Source: Shewanella marina JCM 15074
Lineage (GTDB): Bacteria > Pseudomonadota > Gammaproteobacteria > Enterobacterales > Shewanellaceae
Length of the DNA stretch: 64,000 nt
NCBI RefSeq assembly: GCF_000614975.1
Contig: NZ_BALM01000011.1
Span: forward strand, 78,157-142,156
Reading direction: 5' to 3'
The position numbers were made by a program, and so were the translations under genes. Below are positions 15,907-24,238 of the stretch, in pieces; position 1 is the stretch's first letter, and each line of letters begins with the position of its first letter. Under the pieces are notes generated by a model, which saw only the letters and a program-made list of their open reading frames with translations, did no database searches and was not told the DNA's origin.

Positions 15907-17655
15907 ATGTCACAAATATCACGCCGAGATTTTTTAAAAATATCGGCTCAAGGTGCGGGCGCTGCCGTATTATCATATGGTTTGATGGGGTGCTCTAATA
16001 GTAATGAAGAGCATGGAACGGGTCAGTTTATGCATGGGATTGCCAGTGGTGATCCCACTCATGATGGCATTATTCTGTGGACCAGAGTGACCACTGAGCA
16101 AACTGACGCTAAAGTTGCTTGGCAAATCGCAACTGATAGCGGTTTTAATGACATTGTAAATAGTGGTGATACTGTCACTGATGCCAGCCGCGACTTTACC
16201 GTAAAAATTGATGCTCAAGGCCTAAGCTCTGGCATGAATTATTATTACCGCTTTAGTAGTGGTGATGCGCAATCTGAATCTGGGATGTTTAAAACTTTGC
16301 CGCAAGGTAGTGTGGCGCAAGTAAAGTTAGCCGTGGTGTCATGTGCTAATTACCCTGCCGGATATTTTAATGTTTACCAATTAGCGGCAAAGCAAGTTGA
16401 TGCTGATGCGCTGATCCATTTAGGCGATTATATTTATGAATATGACCGCCAAGGCTTTGCCAGTGATCAAGCTGAGCAACTTGACCGTCAAGTACTTCCC
16501 GCCCATGAACTCCTTTCTTTAGCTGATTACCGCCAGCGTTACAGTCAATATCGCAGTGATACTGACTTACAGTTATTACACAGTAAATTGGCTTTTATCT
16601 CTGTATGGGATGATCATGAAGTGGCGAATGATGCTTGGTTAAATGGTGCTGAGAATCATCAAGCTGATGAAGGTGATTTTGATCTGCGTAAAGAGGCAGC
16701 ACTGCAAGCTTACTTTGAGTGGATGCCGATTAGACCTTGGCGTAATGATGAGCATGACGATATTTATCGTAGTTTCAATTTTGGTGATCTCGTCGATCTA
16801 CATATGTTAGATACTCGTCTTAAAGGGCGTGACCAACAAGTCGATTTTAATCAATTTATCGATCCCGCGACAGGTGCTTTTGATGGTGATAATTTTACCC
16901 AAGCGATCACGGACAGCAATCGCACTATGTTAGGTCAAACTCAAATGCTGTGGTTACAAGGAACCTTGTTGCAAGCTAACGCAACTTGGCAAGTATTAGG
17001 GCAACAGGTGTTAATGGGCAAAATGCTCTTACCCGCAGCCATTGCCACCCAGCAACTCTCTATTAGTCAATACGCAATGTTAGGTGAGTTAGCTCAGTTA
17101 GCTGCCCGCGTAGCGGCGGGCGATCCTAGTTTAACCGCAGCAGAGTTGGCATATTTACAAGCGAATCAACATTTACTTACTGCTGAAGTGTTGGCACTAC
17201 TACAACTGCCTAATATTCCTTATAACTTAGATGCATGGGACGGTTATAGTTATGAGCGAGAAGTGATTTTTGGTACGGCTCGTTCACGTCAACAAAACTT
17301 AGTGGTGTTAGCAGGAGATACTCATAATGCTTGGGGCAGTAATTTAGTTGATGTTGATGGCAATGCGGTTGGAGTTGAGTTTGCGACCAGCTCAGTCACA
17401 TCACCTGGGCTTGAGTATTATCTGCAAATTCCTGAAGCTGAAGTGCCAGCAACAGAGGCAGGAGTGGTGAGTTTGGTGAAAGATTTACAGTATGCCAATC
17501 TGTTTGACCGAGGCTATATGACGGTTACCTTTACCCCTGAAAAGGCGCAATCAGATTGGTATTTTGTGGATACGATTTTAAACCATGAATACCAAATGTT
17601 AACCGATCGCCAGCACAGTATGAGCTGTCAACGAGATAGTTTTAAATTGAGCTAG
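15907..17655 (+). CDS. phoD: PhoD-family alkaline phosphatase/phosphodiesterase, Tat-exported
   Basis: A 582-residue enzyme hydrolysing phosphomonoesters or diesters outside the cytoplasm. The start at 15907 has GAGGAC upstream and gives a twin-arginine signal SRRDFLK at residues 5-11. It is followed by a hydrophobic stretch ending in GLMGC, a possible lipobox. The metallophosphoesterase core is visible as HGIASGDPTHDG, HLGDYIYEYD (metal ligands), WDDHEVANDAW and LAGDTHNAWG. An N-terminal Ig-like PhoD domain precedes it. Length is slightly above the usual ~550. No Pho box is seen. The frame runs 18 codons upstream but lacks a good start there. Confidence 0.92.
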   Translation: MSQISRRDFLKISAQGAGAAVLSYGLMGCSNSNEEHGTGQFMHGIASGDPTHDGIILWTRVTTEQTDAKVAWQIATDSGFNDIVNSGDTVTDASRDFTVKIDAQGLSSGMNYYYRFSSGDAQSESGMFKTLPQGSVAQVKLAVVSCANYPAGYFNVYQLAAKQVDADALIHLGDYIYEYDRQGFASDQAEQLDRQVLPAHELLSLADYRQRYSQYRSDTDLQLLHSKLAFISVWDDHEVANDAWLNGAENHQADEGDFDLRKEAALQAYFEWMPIRPWRNDEHDDIYRSFNFGDLVDLHMLDTRLKGRDQQVDFNQFIDPATGAFDGDNFTQAITDSNRTMLGQTQMLWLQGTLLQANATWQVLGQQVLMGKMLLPAAIATQQLSISQYAMLGELAQLAARVAAGDPSLTAAELAYLQANQHLLTAEVLALLQLPNIPYNLDAWDGYSYEREVIFGTARSRQQNLVVLAGDTHNAWGSNLVDVDGNAVGVEFATSSVTSPGLEYYLQIPEAEVPATEAGVVSLVKDLQYANLFDRGYMTVTFTPEKAQSDWYFVDTILNHEYQMLTDRQHSMSCQRDSFKLS

Positions 17656-17683
17656 AGATAGTTTAATCGTGGTGATATTACCT

Positions 17684-17711
17684 AAAAAAGCAGAACTTAT
17701 TTCTGCTTTTT
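17684..17711 (+). terminator. Terminator after phoD
   Basis: Stem AAAAAGCAGAA/TTCTGCTTTTT, with flanking A and T tracts that would allow termination in both directions. Confidence 0.85.
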
Positions 17712-17885
17712 AGATCAATCACTAAAATAAAACCGAAATCCACAAGCAAAGTTGTTCATTTTAAGCTAAAATTCGCGCCCAAAATCAGCTGAATACCTAA
17801 ACAATAAAAATATTCAGTGTTGATCGAGGCCATGGACTTTACCACAGCGTACACAAGTTCATTCGAATAAGATGGAGTATCCACT

Positions 17886-18446
17886 ATGTCAGAAAAACAC
17901 TTTATAACTGCGCAAGCGTTATTAGAAGACTCATTTCGTTTAGCAGCACAAGTTTATGATAGTGGGTTTAGACCGCAATTCATCGTTGGTATTTGGCGTG
18001 GTGGTGCCCCAATCGGTATCGCAGTTCAAGAATTCTTCGATTTCAAAAAAGTTGAAACTGACCATATTTGTGTACGTACTTCTTCTTACTATGGTATCAA
18101 CCAGCAAAGCAAAGAAATTAAGGTACATGGCTTACAATATATTATTGAAAATGCCAATGCAGCAGACAGCATTCTGATTGTTGATGATGTATTTGATACT
18201 GGTCGTAGTGTGCATGCTCTAATGGAAAATCTACGTGAGCAGATGCGTTTAAATATGCCACATGATATCCGTATTGCTTGCCCATATTACAAGCCGAAGA
18301 ATACTGCAGTACCGTTAAAGCCTGAGTATTTTATCCATTCTTCAGATGAGTGGTTAGTGTTCCCACATGAAGTGTCAGGCTTAACGCCGCAAGAGCTTGC
18401 AGAAGGTAAAGGCGATCTGAAAAATATCAGTGAACTATTTATCTAA
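17886..18446 (+). CDS. Purine phosphoribosyltransferase (hypoxanthine/xanthine-guanine type)
   Basis: A 186-residue type I phosphoribosyltransferase that would join a purine base to PRPP for salvage. The PRPP-binding loop ILIVDDVFDTGRSV (about residues 97-110) and the upstream FIVGIWRGGAPIG are clear. The C-terminal half, with YFIHSSDEWLVFPHE, resembles the W/VVFPWE segment of xanthine-guanine enzymes. It is monocistronic, with 230 bp upstream and a strong terminator downstream. Base preference (hypoxanthine, guanine or xanthine) cannot be settled from the motifs. Confidence 0.85.
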   Translation: MSEKHFITAQALLEDSFRLAAQVYDSGFRPQFIVGIWRGGAPIGIAVQEFFDFKKVETDHICVRTSSYYGINQQSKEIKVHGLQYIIENANAADSILIVDDVFDTGRSVHALMENLREQMRLNMPHDIRIACPYYKPKNTAVPLKPEYFIHSSDEWLVFPHEVSGLTPQELAEGKGDLKNISELFI

Positions 18447-18461
18447 TCGATATTAATTTAT

Positions 18462-18497
18462 AAAAAAACGGCCAATCAATTGATTGGCCGTTTTTTT
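18462..18497. terminator. Bidirectional terminator
   Basis: A perfect palindrome of 36 bp centred near 18479, with A7 on one side and T7 on the other. It serves the phosphoribosyltransferase gene and the convergent M1-like gene. Confidence 0.92.
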
Positions 18498-18503
18498 ATG
18501 GCG

Positions 18504-20325
18504 TTATTTATTAAGCTGAGTCTGCCAAAACTGAGTTAGCTCACTATTAGCGGGTAACTGCATTATTCGTCGCTGTGCTAATTGACGTAAGCCTTGCTGA
18601 ACTCGTTGTTGATAACCTTGCGGTAAGCTGCGCCACAGTGTCGGCGTTGCTTGTAGCTGCTCAAGTTGAGCGGCGATAAGCTGTAATATGGCAAGCTTAT
18701 CTTCATCTGCATAATTGACAAAAACCGTTTGTAAATAACTGCGGGTATCCATCTTTTCTGCCATTAGGTTTTTACCTAGTTGCTGCCAAATTTGCTGTCT
18801 AATTTGACTGTCTTTAATCTTGTTCAAGCTGCTTTTAATGGTTTGTAAACTGGCTTGACTAAATAAACTGTAAAAGTGCTCATTATTTGCGGTGGTCGCT
18901 AAGATTAAGTTTGGGCATCGGTAGCCAATTAATTGCTTAACCTGTGTGACAGCGCCTGTTAATGGCAATGTTTGTGTTTGTTGTTTATGTAGCTCGTGCA
19001 GACCCTGAGTGTAGCTGGTGAGGGTAACGATACGATTAGCTATTGCTTGCTGATTTAAGCTGATCACATCCAGTGTCAGTACGCTGACTTTGCCTTGTTC
19101 GCATTGCAGTTGATAGCTCAATTGAGTTGGATTTTGTTCTAGTTTAAAACTTTGATACCAAGAGTTTAAATCCTGTTGGCTAGCCTGTGAAAATGCTTTG
19201 ATAAGTTGCTTGATCCCTGCCTGTTTAAAGCTGTTGTGTTGTAAATACAGGGCTAATCCGGCGCTGAAGTCACTATCTGATAATTTATGCGTTAATGCAC
19301 TCAATAAGCGTTCTGTTTGTTGGCTAATAAGGTCATTATTGTTAGCTTCTCCACTGACAATGGTTGCAATATAAGTGGCGATGCCATGGTTAAGCCTTTT
19401 GTTTGTGGTTTATCTGCGACTTTGATACCAAACCATTGTTGACTTAATTGTTGCGCCAGTATCGATGTTAGCTGCGGACTGGTCAGTTGTTCAGGTCTAA
19501 GCATCAATGTTGCCGGGGTCATTGGCGTAATATTGATTGGGGCTGGAGCCACCACAATATTGAGTTGCTGTGCAGGGTAAGGACTGGCAGTAATCAGCGC
19601 TATTTTATTGATTAATGAGGTAACGCTTGCTAGCAGCTGGGGTTTATTAATTGAGTCTTGGCTGAGATTATAGAGTGTGAGTTCAGGTGTTTGCTGTGAT
19701 GGCTGCGGTGGTTTTATATTCGCTGCAACGAGGACTAATTGACTGCTGTAAATTTCAGGCGTGGCTGCAAATTGCCATAATCGCGTGGCGCTTGAACTTT
19801 GAGTGATGTTCGCTTGAGTATTGCTAATAACTTGCCAATCATTAGCAACGTTTACTGCCAAGCTAAAGTGGGCTTTGGTGTGCTCAGGATTAAATAATGC
19901 AATGGCATGACTTGCACTATTGGCATTAAGTTGATCAACACTTAATGAATCGGTCAGTGGATAGTTAATTACCCCCTGTTGGCTGCCATAATTGAGTTGG
20001 TAACTTAAGCTAATTTGATTATCACCGCGTTGTAGTAATCGTTTTGAAAGCTGGATCTGCTGGCCATTATAATTAGGTATAAGGATTGACCATTAATGCG
20101 CAGTTTTAGCATTTGGGCATTATTGAGTTGTAGCATTAAGTCTTGTTTATTGCTGGCTAAATGAAAGTTCACTTGGCCCGATACAGTAAAATGATCAGTT
20201 AATAAATTTAGCTGATATTGATAGCTTAATTGCTGCGGTTCCGCAGTGTTAGCTTGCGCAGTTACACTGCTAACTAATAGCAAAAATACGCCAATAATCC
20301 TAAGTTTAGTAAAAATAGTAACCAC
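18504..20325 (-). CDS. M1 aminopeptidase-like protein lacking all zinc-site residues; two frame breaks
   Basis: Three frames (20325-20005, about 20080-19301, 19384-18504) join into one 607-residue protein if one base is restored near 20080 (AA read as A) and one near 19384 (GGG read as GG). A signal peptide ends at TAQA. The fold is recognisable by ALFNPEHTKAHFSLAV, FAATPEIYSSQLVLVA and SWYQSF near the C-terminal domain. However, the HExxHxW zinc motif is QQLSQQW, the NEGFATY glutamate is Met (TMGIATY), and GAMEN is absent. It should therefore be catalytically dead. It is the third gene after the COG3014 gene and lpoB, separated from lpoB by a terminator. Confidence 0.72.
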
Positions 20326-20347
20326 TACTGACCCTTTCTATACTCGT

Positions 20348-20375
20348 AAAAAAAGCCAGTAGTAACTGGCTTTTT
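20348..20375. terminator. Terminator between lpoB and the M1-like gene
   Basis: Stem AGCCAGT/ACTGGCT with a 4-nt loop, flanked by A6 and T5, so it can act in either direction. It would end lpoB transcripts (minus strand) before the M1-like gene. Confidence 0.85.
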
Positions 20376-20388
20376 GATCTTGCTTGGA

Positions 20389-20982
20389 TTATAACCCGAA
20401 AAACGATTTTTCTTTAGTTTTGCGGATCTCTTTTTCATCAGACCATTCAATTAAGCCTGTATTTAAATCCATTAAGCGCATGGTCATTTTGTAGTAAACA
20501 TCTTTGACATCGCCATTTGATTTTACAATGCTTGATAAATTGCCATATAGCATATATTCAGCACCAATTTGGCGGCCAAAATGGATGGCTGTTGATGGGT
20601 CAACCATGCCAGAGTTGTTTTGGTAATCAAGTTGTTTGCGTACCGCATCCACTTTGGTCATATCAATAAAGCGGAATTTGCCAGAACGCAGTAATTTATT
20701 ACTGATTGAGTCGGTAATTGATTCAGTATCAATGTGCTCAGAGGTTTTATTTTTGATTTTATCAACAAAAATAATCGGGCGATCATGGGCGGTGAGTGCA
20801 ACTACTGGTGGGAAAGTCAGCATGCTATCAACCATTTTAGCTGCAATTTCTTGCAAGTCAGTTGAACCAAAGTTCTCATTTACGGTTTCAACTGCAGTCG
20901 CGTTACCATACTCAACCTTCGTTTGACAGCCAGCAAGGCCAACAGCGAGCGCGAGCATTACAATATATTTTACTTGTTTCAT
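20389..20982 (-). CDS. lpoB: Penicillin-binding protein activator LpoB
   Basis: An outer-membrane lipoprotein that reaches through peptidoglycan to stimulate PBP1b. The lipobox GLAGC follows a short hydrophobic signal. The body includes DRPIIFVDKIKNKTSEHIDT, FRFIDMTKVDAVRKQLDYQ and HFGRQIGAEYMLYGNLSS, all characteristic of LpoB (YcfM). The start at 20982 has GGA about 10 bp upstream and gives MKQVKY; the frame also opens at 20994. The linker after the lipobox is short compared with E. coli LpoB. It starts 20 bp after the COG3014 lipoprotein gene. Confidence 0.92.
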   Translation of the reverse strand: MKQVKYIVMLALAVGLAGCQTKVEYGNATAVETVNENFGSTDLQEIAAKMVDSMLTFPPVVALTAHDRPIIFVDKIKNKTSEHIDTESITDSISNKLLRSGKFRFIDMTKVDAVRKQLDYQNNSGMVDPSTAIHFGRQIGAEYMLYGNLSSIVKSNGDVKDVYYKMTMRLMDLNTGLIEWSDEKEIRKTKEKSFFGL

Positions 20983-21002
20983 AGTCAGTTCCATATCGGT
21001 CG

Positions 21003-22373
21003 TTAAATAATTATTGAATGAAAATAGGTGTAATTACCAGTGTCAATTGCCCACACTAGTGTTGTATGGCCGGCTTTGACTTGAATTGACTGGGTGCTAT
21101 GGTTCAGGCTGATAGTGTATTGACCTCCTTTGACATATTGGCGTGCAATTTGTGCTTGCTTTGGGAGTGTTAACCAGCTGCGTAAATCAGCTTGTTCTGT
21201 GACAACATTAAATATTTGAATGGCTAATGATGCCACACTTGCGGCATTACTTTGGCTATTATCATCTCGTTCAAAAGACTGGTTTAATCTTGATTTTGCA
21301 TAAACTCGTGCAGCCTGTCTTGCTAATGCTGCGGGTAAATCTTCTTTTAATGCGGTTATCGCAAGTGCGCCTATATTGGCGATAGGCGCTGTGGTGAGAG
21401 GCTGACCTAAGCCGCTAATTGTGGTTGGGGTCACCATTTGGTAATTAGGTAAATAACTGGCGATAGAGGCTGTTTGCCAATTGCCATTAATAGTAAACGG
21501 TACGGTAATACTTTGTTTGGTAGGCACAAAGCCCTTTTCAACAATAAATACCACCGTGCCTTGTGTGCTTGTTGCTGATTTTGCTGTCCCCCAGCGCCGT
21601 TTAAAATCACTGTACTGTGGCATATCAAGTTGTTTAGCTAGACGGACGAGGTCTTGTTGAATATAGCGGTTATCGGGCGCAATTTGCGCGGCTTTACGGT
21701 AATCAATAAAGGCATCATTGGGCTGCCCTAACAGTTCATAGAGTAGTGCCGTGGTGTAATAGCTATAGGCATTAAGGTATGAACTAGTGGTTTTACCCGC
21801 TGCCGCAGAGAGTCTATCAACTTCAGCATCTATGGTGCCATTATTAATATCACTGACCGCTTTTAATGAGTTCTGATAACGCTGCTGCTCTGTTTGTTGT
21901 AATTCATTGGCGCGGCGCACTTCGACTAATGCGGCTTCATAGTTATGTTCAAATACAAAGTTAAGCGCTTGATATTGATGTAGCATAATGCGCTCATAGC
22001 CGGGGCCTCGATAAGGAATGACATTGTCATTAATCAGTAAGCTTGAACCTGTCGCCCCTAAATCCGATAAGCTAACCTTGGCTTTATCATCAAAATGCTG
22101 ATAATCACGAATGGCTTGCTGATAGTAATCTTGACTGGCTTTGAAGTGGCCCTCTATTTGTGCGACCCGTCCCGCCTCTTGAGCATAAAGTAAGCCGTCA
22201 TCAGTATTAATTCCTGCAGCCAATTGCTTGGCAATATCAGTGTTACTGGCTTGATTGAGTTGATTTTTGATGGGAGCGATATGAGATGGGTAGCTAACAA
22301 ATACACTACTAAATGCACAAGCACTAAGATTGATGCTGATACCAATAATGACTAGATGACGCGACAACTTCAT
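21003..22373 (-). CDS. COG3014 family lipoprotein with TPR-like repeats
   Basis: A 456-residue lipoprotein (lipobox LSACA, Cys 19). The N-terminal half contains helical repeats resembling TPRs (YAQEAGRVAQIEGHFKASQDYY; ALVEVRRANELQQ; YYTTALLYELLGQPNDAFIDYRKAAQI). The C-terminal half is beta-rich. COG3014 genes are typically found next to lpoB in Vibrio and Shewanella, as here, 20 bp upstream on the same strand. A role in the cell envelope, perhaps in assembly around PBP1b, is plausible but not known. No ycfL-type gene is seen between or beside them. Confidence 0.85.
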   Translation of the reverse strand: MKLSRHLVIIGISINLSACAFSSVFVSYPSHIAPIKNQLNQASNTDIAKQLAAGINTDDGLLYAQEAGRVAQIEGHFKASQDYYQQAIRDYQHFDDKAKVSLSDLGATGSSLLINDNVIPYRGPGYERIMLHQYQALNFVFEHNYEAALVEVRRANELQQTEQQRYQNSLKAVSDINNGTIDAEVDRLSAAAGKTTSSYLNAYSYYTTALLYELLGQPNDAFIDYRKAAQIAPDNRYIQQDLVRLAKQLDMPQYSDFKRRWGTAKSATSTQGTVVFIVEKGFVPTKQSITVPFTINGNWQTASIASYLPNYQMVTPTTISGLGQPLTTAPIANIGALAITALKEDLPAALARQAARVYAKSRLNQSFERDDNSQSNAASVASLAIQIFNVVTEQADLRSWLTLPKQAQIARQYVKGGQYTISLNHSTQSIQVKAGHTTLVWAIDTGNYTYFHSIII

Positions 22374-22500
22374 TGTTGCTCCTTGATTTAATCATTTAAG
22401 TTTTGCATTAGTGATGCTTTGTTGAGTTAGGTTTGCTGACCTCTACTCTATTATAATAGGTTATTGCTTATATTCAGGTTCGCTTGGCTAGAACAATATA

Positions 22501-22820
22501 TAATACCAATTTGATTAAAGATGTGAGCTATTCAGAGCTTGTCAGACTTTTCAGTTCTAGGCGCATTGATACAGTAATGGCTATTCCCTTTCAAATCAAT
22601 GCAACAACGAAATGGAAAGGTCTGAAAAACTCACTTCGTGCGGGTTTCAAGGGGCTGTATACTGCGTTGAATATTTTCAAAATAGAATCACTATTCCATT
22701 CAAATATCCGCAAGCCACATGGATGTGGTGAATGTCAGTATTGCAGGAGCAAATACTGACCTTGCCTACAACCCCTTGAACTCCCGCTGAATGTTCACTT
22801 TCTTAATCAAGTTGGTATAA
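22501..22820. mobile_element. MITE-like element, about 320 bp
   Basis: The left end (TAATACCAATTTGATTAAAG) and the reverse complement of the right end (TTATACCAACTTGATTAAG) form imperfect inverted repeats of about 38 bp, roughly three quarters identical. The interior has a short open frame (22484-22759) that runs out across the left end and encodes nothing recognisable. There is no transposase, so the element is non-autonomous. Its right end is repeated nearly identically at 3302-3351. Exact boundaries and target duplication are uncertain. Confidence 0.7.
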
Positions 22821-22844
22821 CCTGATGATATTTAGCAAATAAGC

Positions 22845-22873
22845 GAAAAAAAAGAACGGACATTGCCGTTCTT
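22845..22873 (-). terminator. Terminator for slyX
   Basis: Stem AAGAACGG/CCGTTCTT, followed on the minus strand by eight T. Confidence 0.88.
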
Positions 22874-22898
22874 ATTTTGTAACTAGATATTCGTGCAG

Positions 22899-23111
22899 TT
22901 AGTAATGTGGCGGCGGCGTCTCTTCTGCTTGAGTTGCCATATTACTTGGTTCAATCGATTTTAATTTGCTGATCATGAATAAAATCTGGTGCTGTTGATC
23001 TGCAACAATACGATTCAGTTTAATCACTTCTTGGTTGAGTTCTTCAACGCTCATATCTTGGAAAGCTAATTTAGTTTCTAGCTCTTCAATACGTTCTGCT
23101 AGGGTATCCAT
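22899..23111 (-). CDS. slyX: SlyX family protein
   Basis: A 70-residue coiled-coil protein. [23 protein letters not shown] and the proline-rich end TPPPHY are the two hallmarks of SlyX. I start at 23111 because GAGG lies about 8 bp upstream and the family begins with this segment; the frame opens four codons earlier. Its function is unknown. It is often found near fkpA-type isomerase genes, as here, where the FkpA-like gene is divergent with 265 bp between starts. Confidence 0.92.
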   Translation of the reverse strand: MDTLAERIEELETKLAFQDMSVEELNQEVIKLNRIVADQQHQILFMISKLKSIEPSNMATQAEETPPPHY

Positions 23112-23376
23112 CGCTGGCCTCAAAACTGGGCTAAGCTGAATTTGGCTTAGCTAGATGGCAATAATTGCGGATTATTATACAAGAGTAAGTGTAAATCGAA
23201 AAAATTTAATTATTTAAACTTGAAAAATGAACTTTTCAGTCGCATTTTAGTCTCTATGAACGTTTATTCATGGTTGTCACCAATGCAATTGGAATAAGCG
23301 TGATAACTAGTATAGAGTGGACAGCTAACAAAAGTTAATTAACTGTCTGTAAGTCATGATTTAAGGGATTTTAGTA

Positions 23377-24165
23377 ATGAAATCAGTTTATAAGTATTCG
23401 TTAGTCGCGTTAGCTGTTTTTGGTTTAAGCGCATGTAATCAAGAAGAGAAGCAGCAAGTTCAAGCTGAAGATATGGCAACAGCGCCAGCACTACAACTGA
23501 TCACTGATACTCAAAAAGAGTCTTACAGTGTGGGTGCTTCTATTGGCCGTTACATGGGGACTCACTTAAAAGAGCAGCAAGCGTTAGGTATTCCTGTTGA
23601 TGAAACTTTAGTGATTGAAGGTTTCAAAAATGGCTTAAATGATAAAGTGACCCTAACTGAAGAAGAGATGCAAACTGTTCTTCAAGCGCTAGATAAGAAA
23701 GTTAATGATAAGCGTACTGCTGTTGCGAAAGAGTCTGCTGTTAAGAACGAAAAAGCAAGCGAAGAATATCTAGTGGCTAACGCTAAGAAAGAAGGCGTTA
23801 AAACCACTGCATCAGGTTTACAATATCAAGTACTAACTGAAGGTACTGGTCCTAAGCCAAAAGCAACGGATACTGTAGTTGTAAACTACAAAGGTACTTT
23901 AGTTGATGGTAAGCAGTTTGATAGCTCTTATGACCGTGGCGAGCCAGCAACATTCCCATTAAACCGTGTTATTCCAGGTTGGACTGAAGGCGTTCAGTTA
24001 ATGAACGTAGGTTCTAAGTACCGTTTCGTTATTCCTGCTAAATTAGCTTATGGCGATCGTGATACTGCATCAATCCCTGCTAACTCAACTCTAATTTTCG
24101 ATGTTGAGCTATTAAAGATTGAACAACCTAAAGCTGCTGAAAAGCCAGCTGAAGCTAAAAAGTAA
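23377..24165 (+). CDS. fkpA: FkpA/Mip-type FKBP peptidyl-prolyl cis-trans isomerase, lipoprotein
   Basis: A periplasmic folding helper of 262 residues. It has a lipobox (LSAC, Cys 20) and an N-terminal dimerisation domain (about 35-125: SYSVGASIGRYMG, IEGFKNGL). The C-terminal FKBP domain has VVVNYKGTLVDGKQFDSSYDRG, VIPGWTEGVQLM and IPANSTLIFDVELL. Active-site residues of the FKBP pocket (Tyr, Phe, Asp, Trp, Ile) are present. E. coli FkpA lacks the lipobox; the lipoprotein form resembles Mip-type proteins. It has its own terminator. Confidence 0.92.
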   Translation: MKSVYKYSLVALAVFGLSACNQEEKQQVQAEDMATAPALQLITDTQKESYSVGASIGRYMGTHLKEQQALGIPVDETLVIEGFKNGLNDKVTLTEEEMQTVLQALDKKVNDKRTAVAKESAVKNEKASEEYLVANAKKEGVKTTASGLQYQVLTEGTGPKPKATDTVVVNYKGTLVDGKQFDSSYDRGEPATFPLNRVIPGWTEGVQLMNVGSKYRFVIPAKLAYGDRDTASIPANSTLIFDVELLKIEQPKAAEKPAEAKK

Positions 24166-24192
24166 TTTTAGCTGAGTTAAATTTAATTCATT

Positions 24193-24219
24193 AAAAAGGG
24201 CGCTGATAGCGCCCTTTTT
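24193..24219. terminator. Bidirectional terminator between fkpA and ettA
   Basis: Perfect stem AAAAAGGGCGCT/AGCGCCCTTTTT with a 3-nt loop, between two convergent genes. Confidence 0.92.
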
Positions 24220-24238
24220 GTTGTTTCAACTTTGATGA

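Noticed and set aside
18504..20325. Three separate short genes in the M1-like locus
   Set aside because: The segments join without gaps into one M1-shaped protein when two bases are restored, and the intermediate sequences are in the correct order of the family.
22484..22759. 91-residue open frame inside the MITE
   Set aside because: It begins within the chromosomal flank, crosses the terminal repeat and resembles no protein. It is best explained as chance coding potential of the element.
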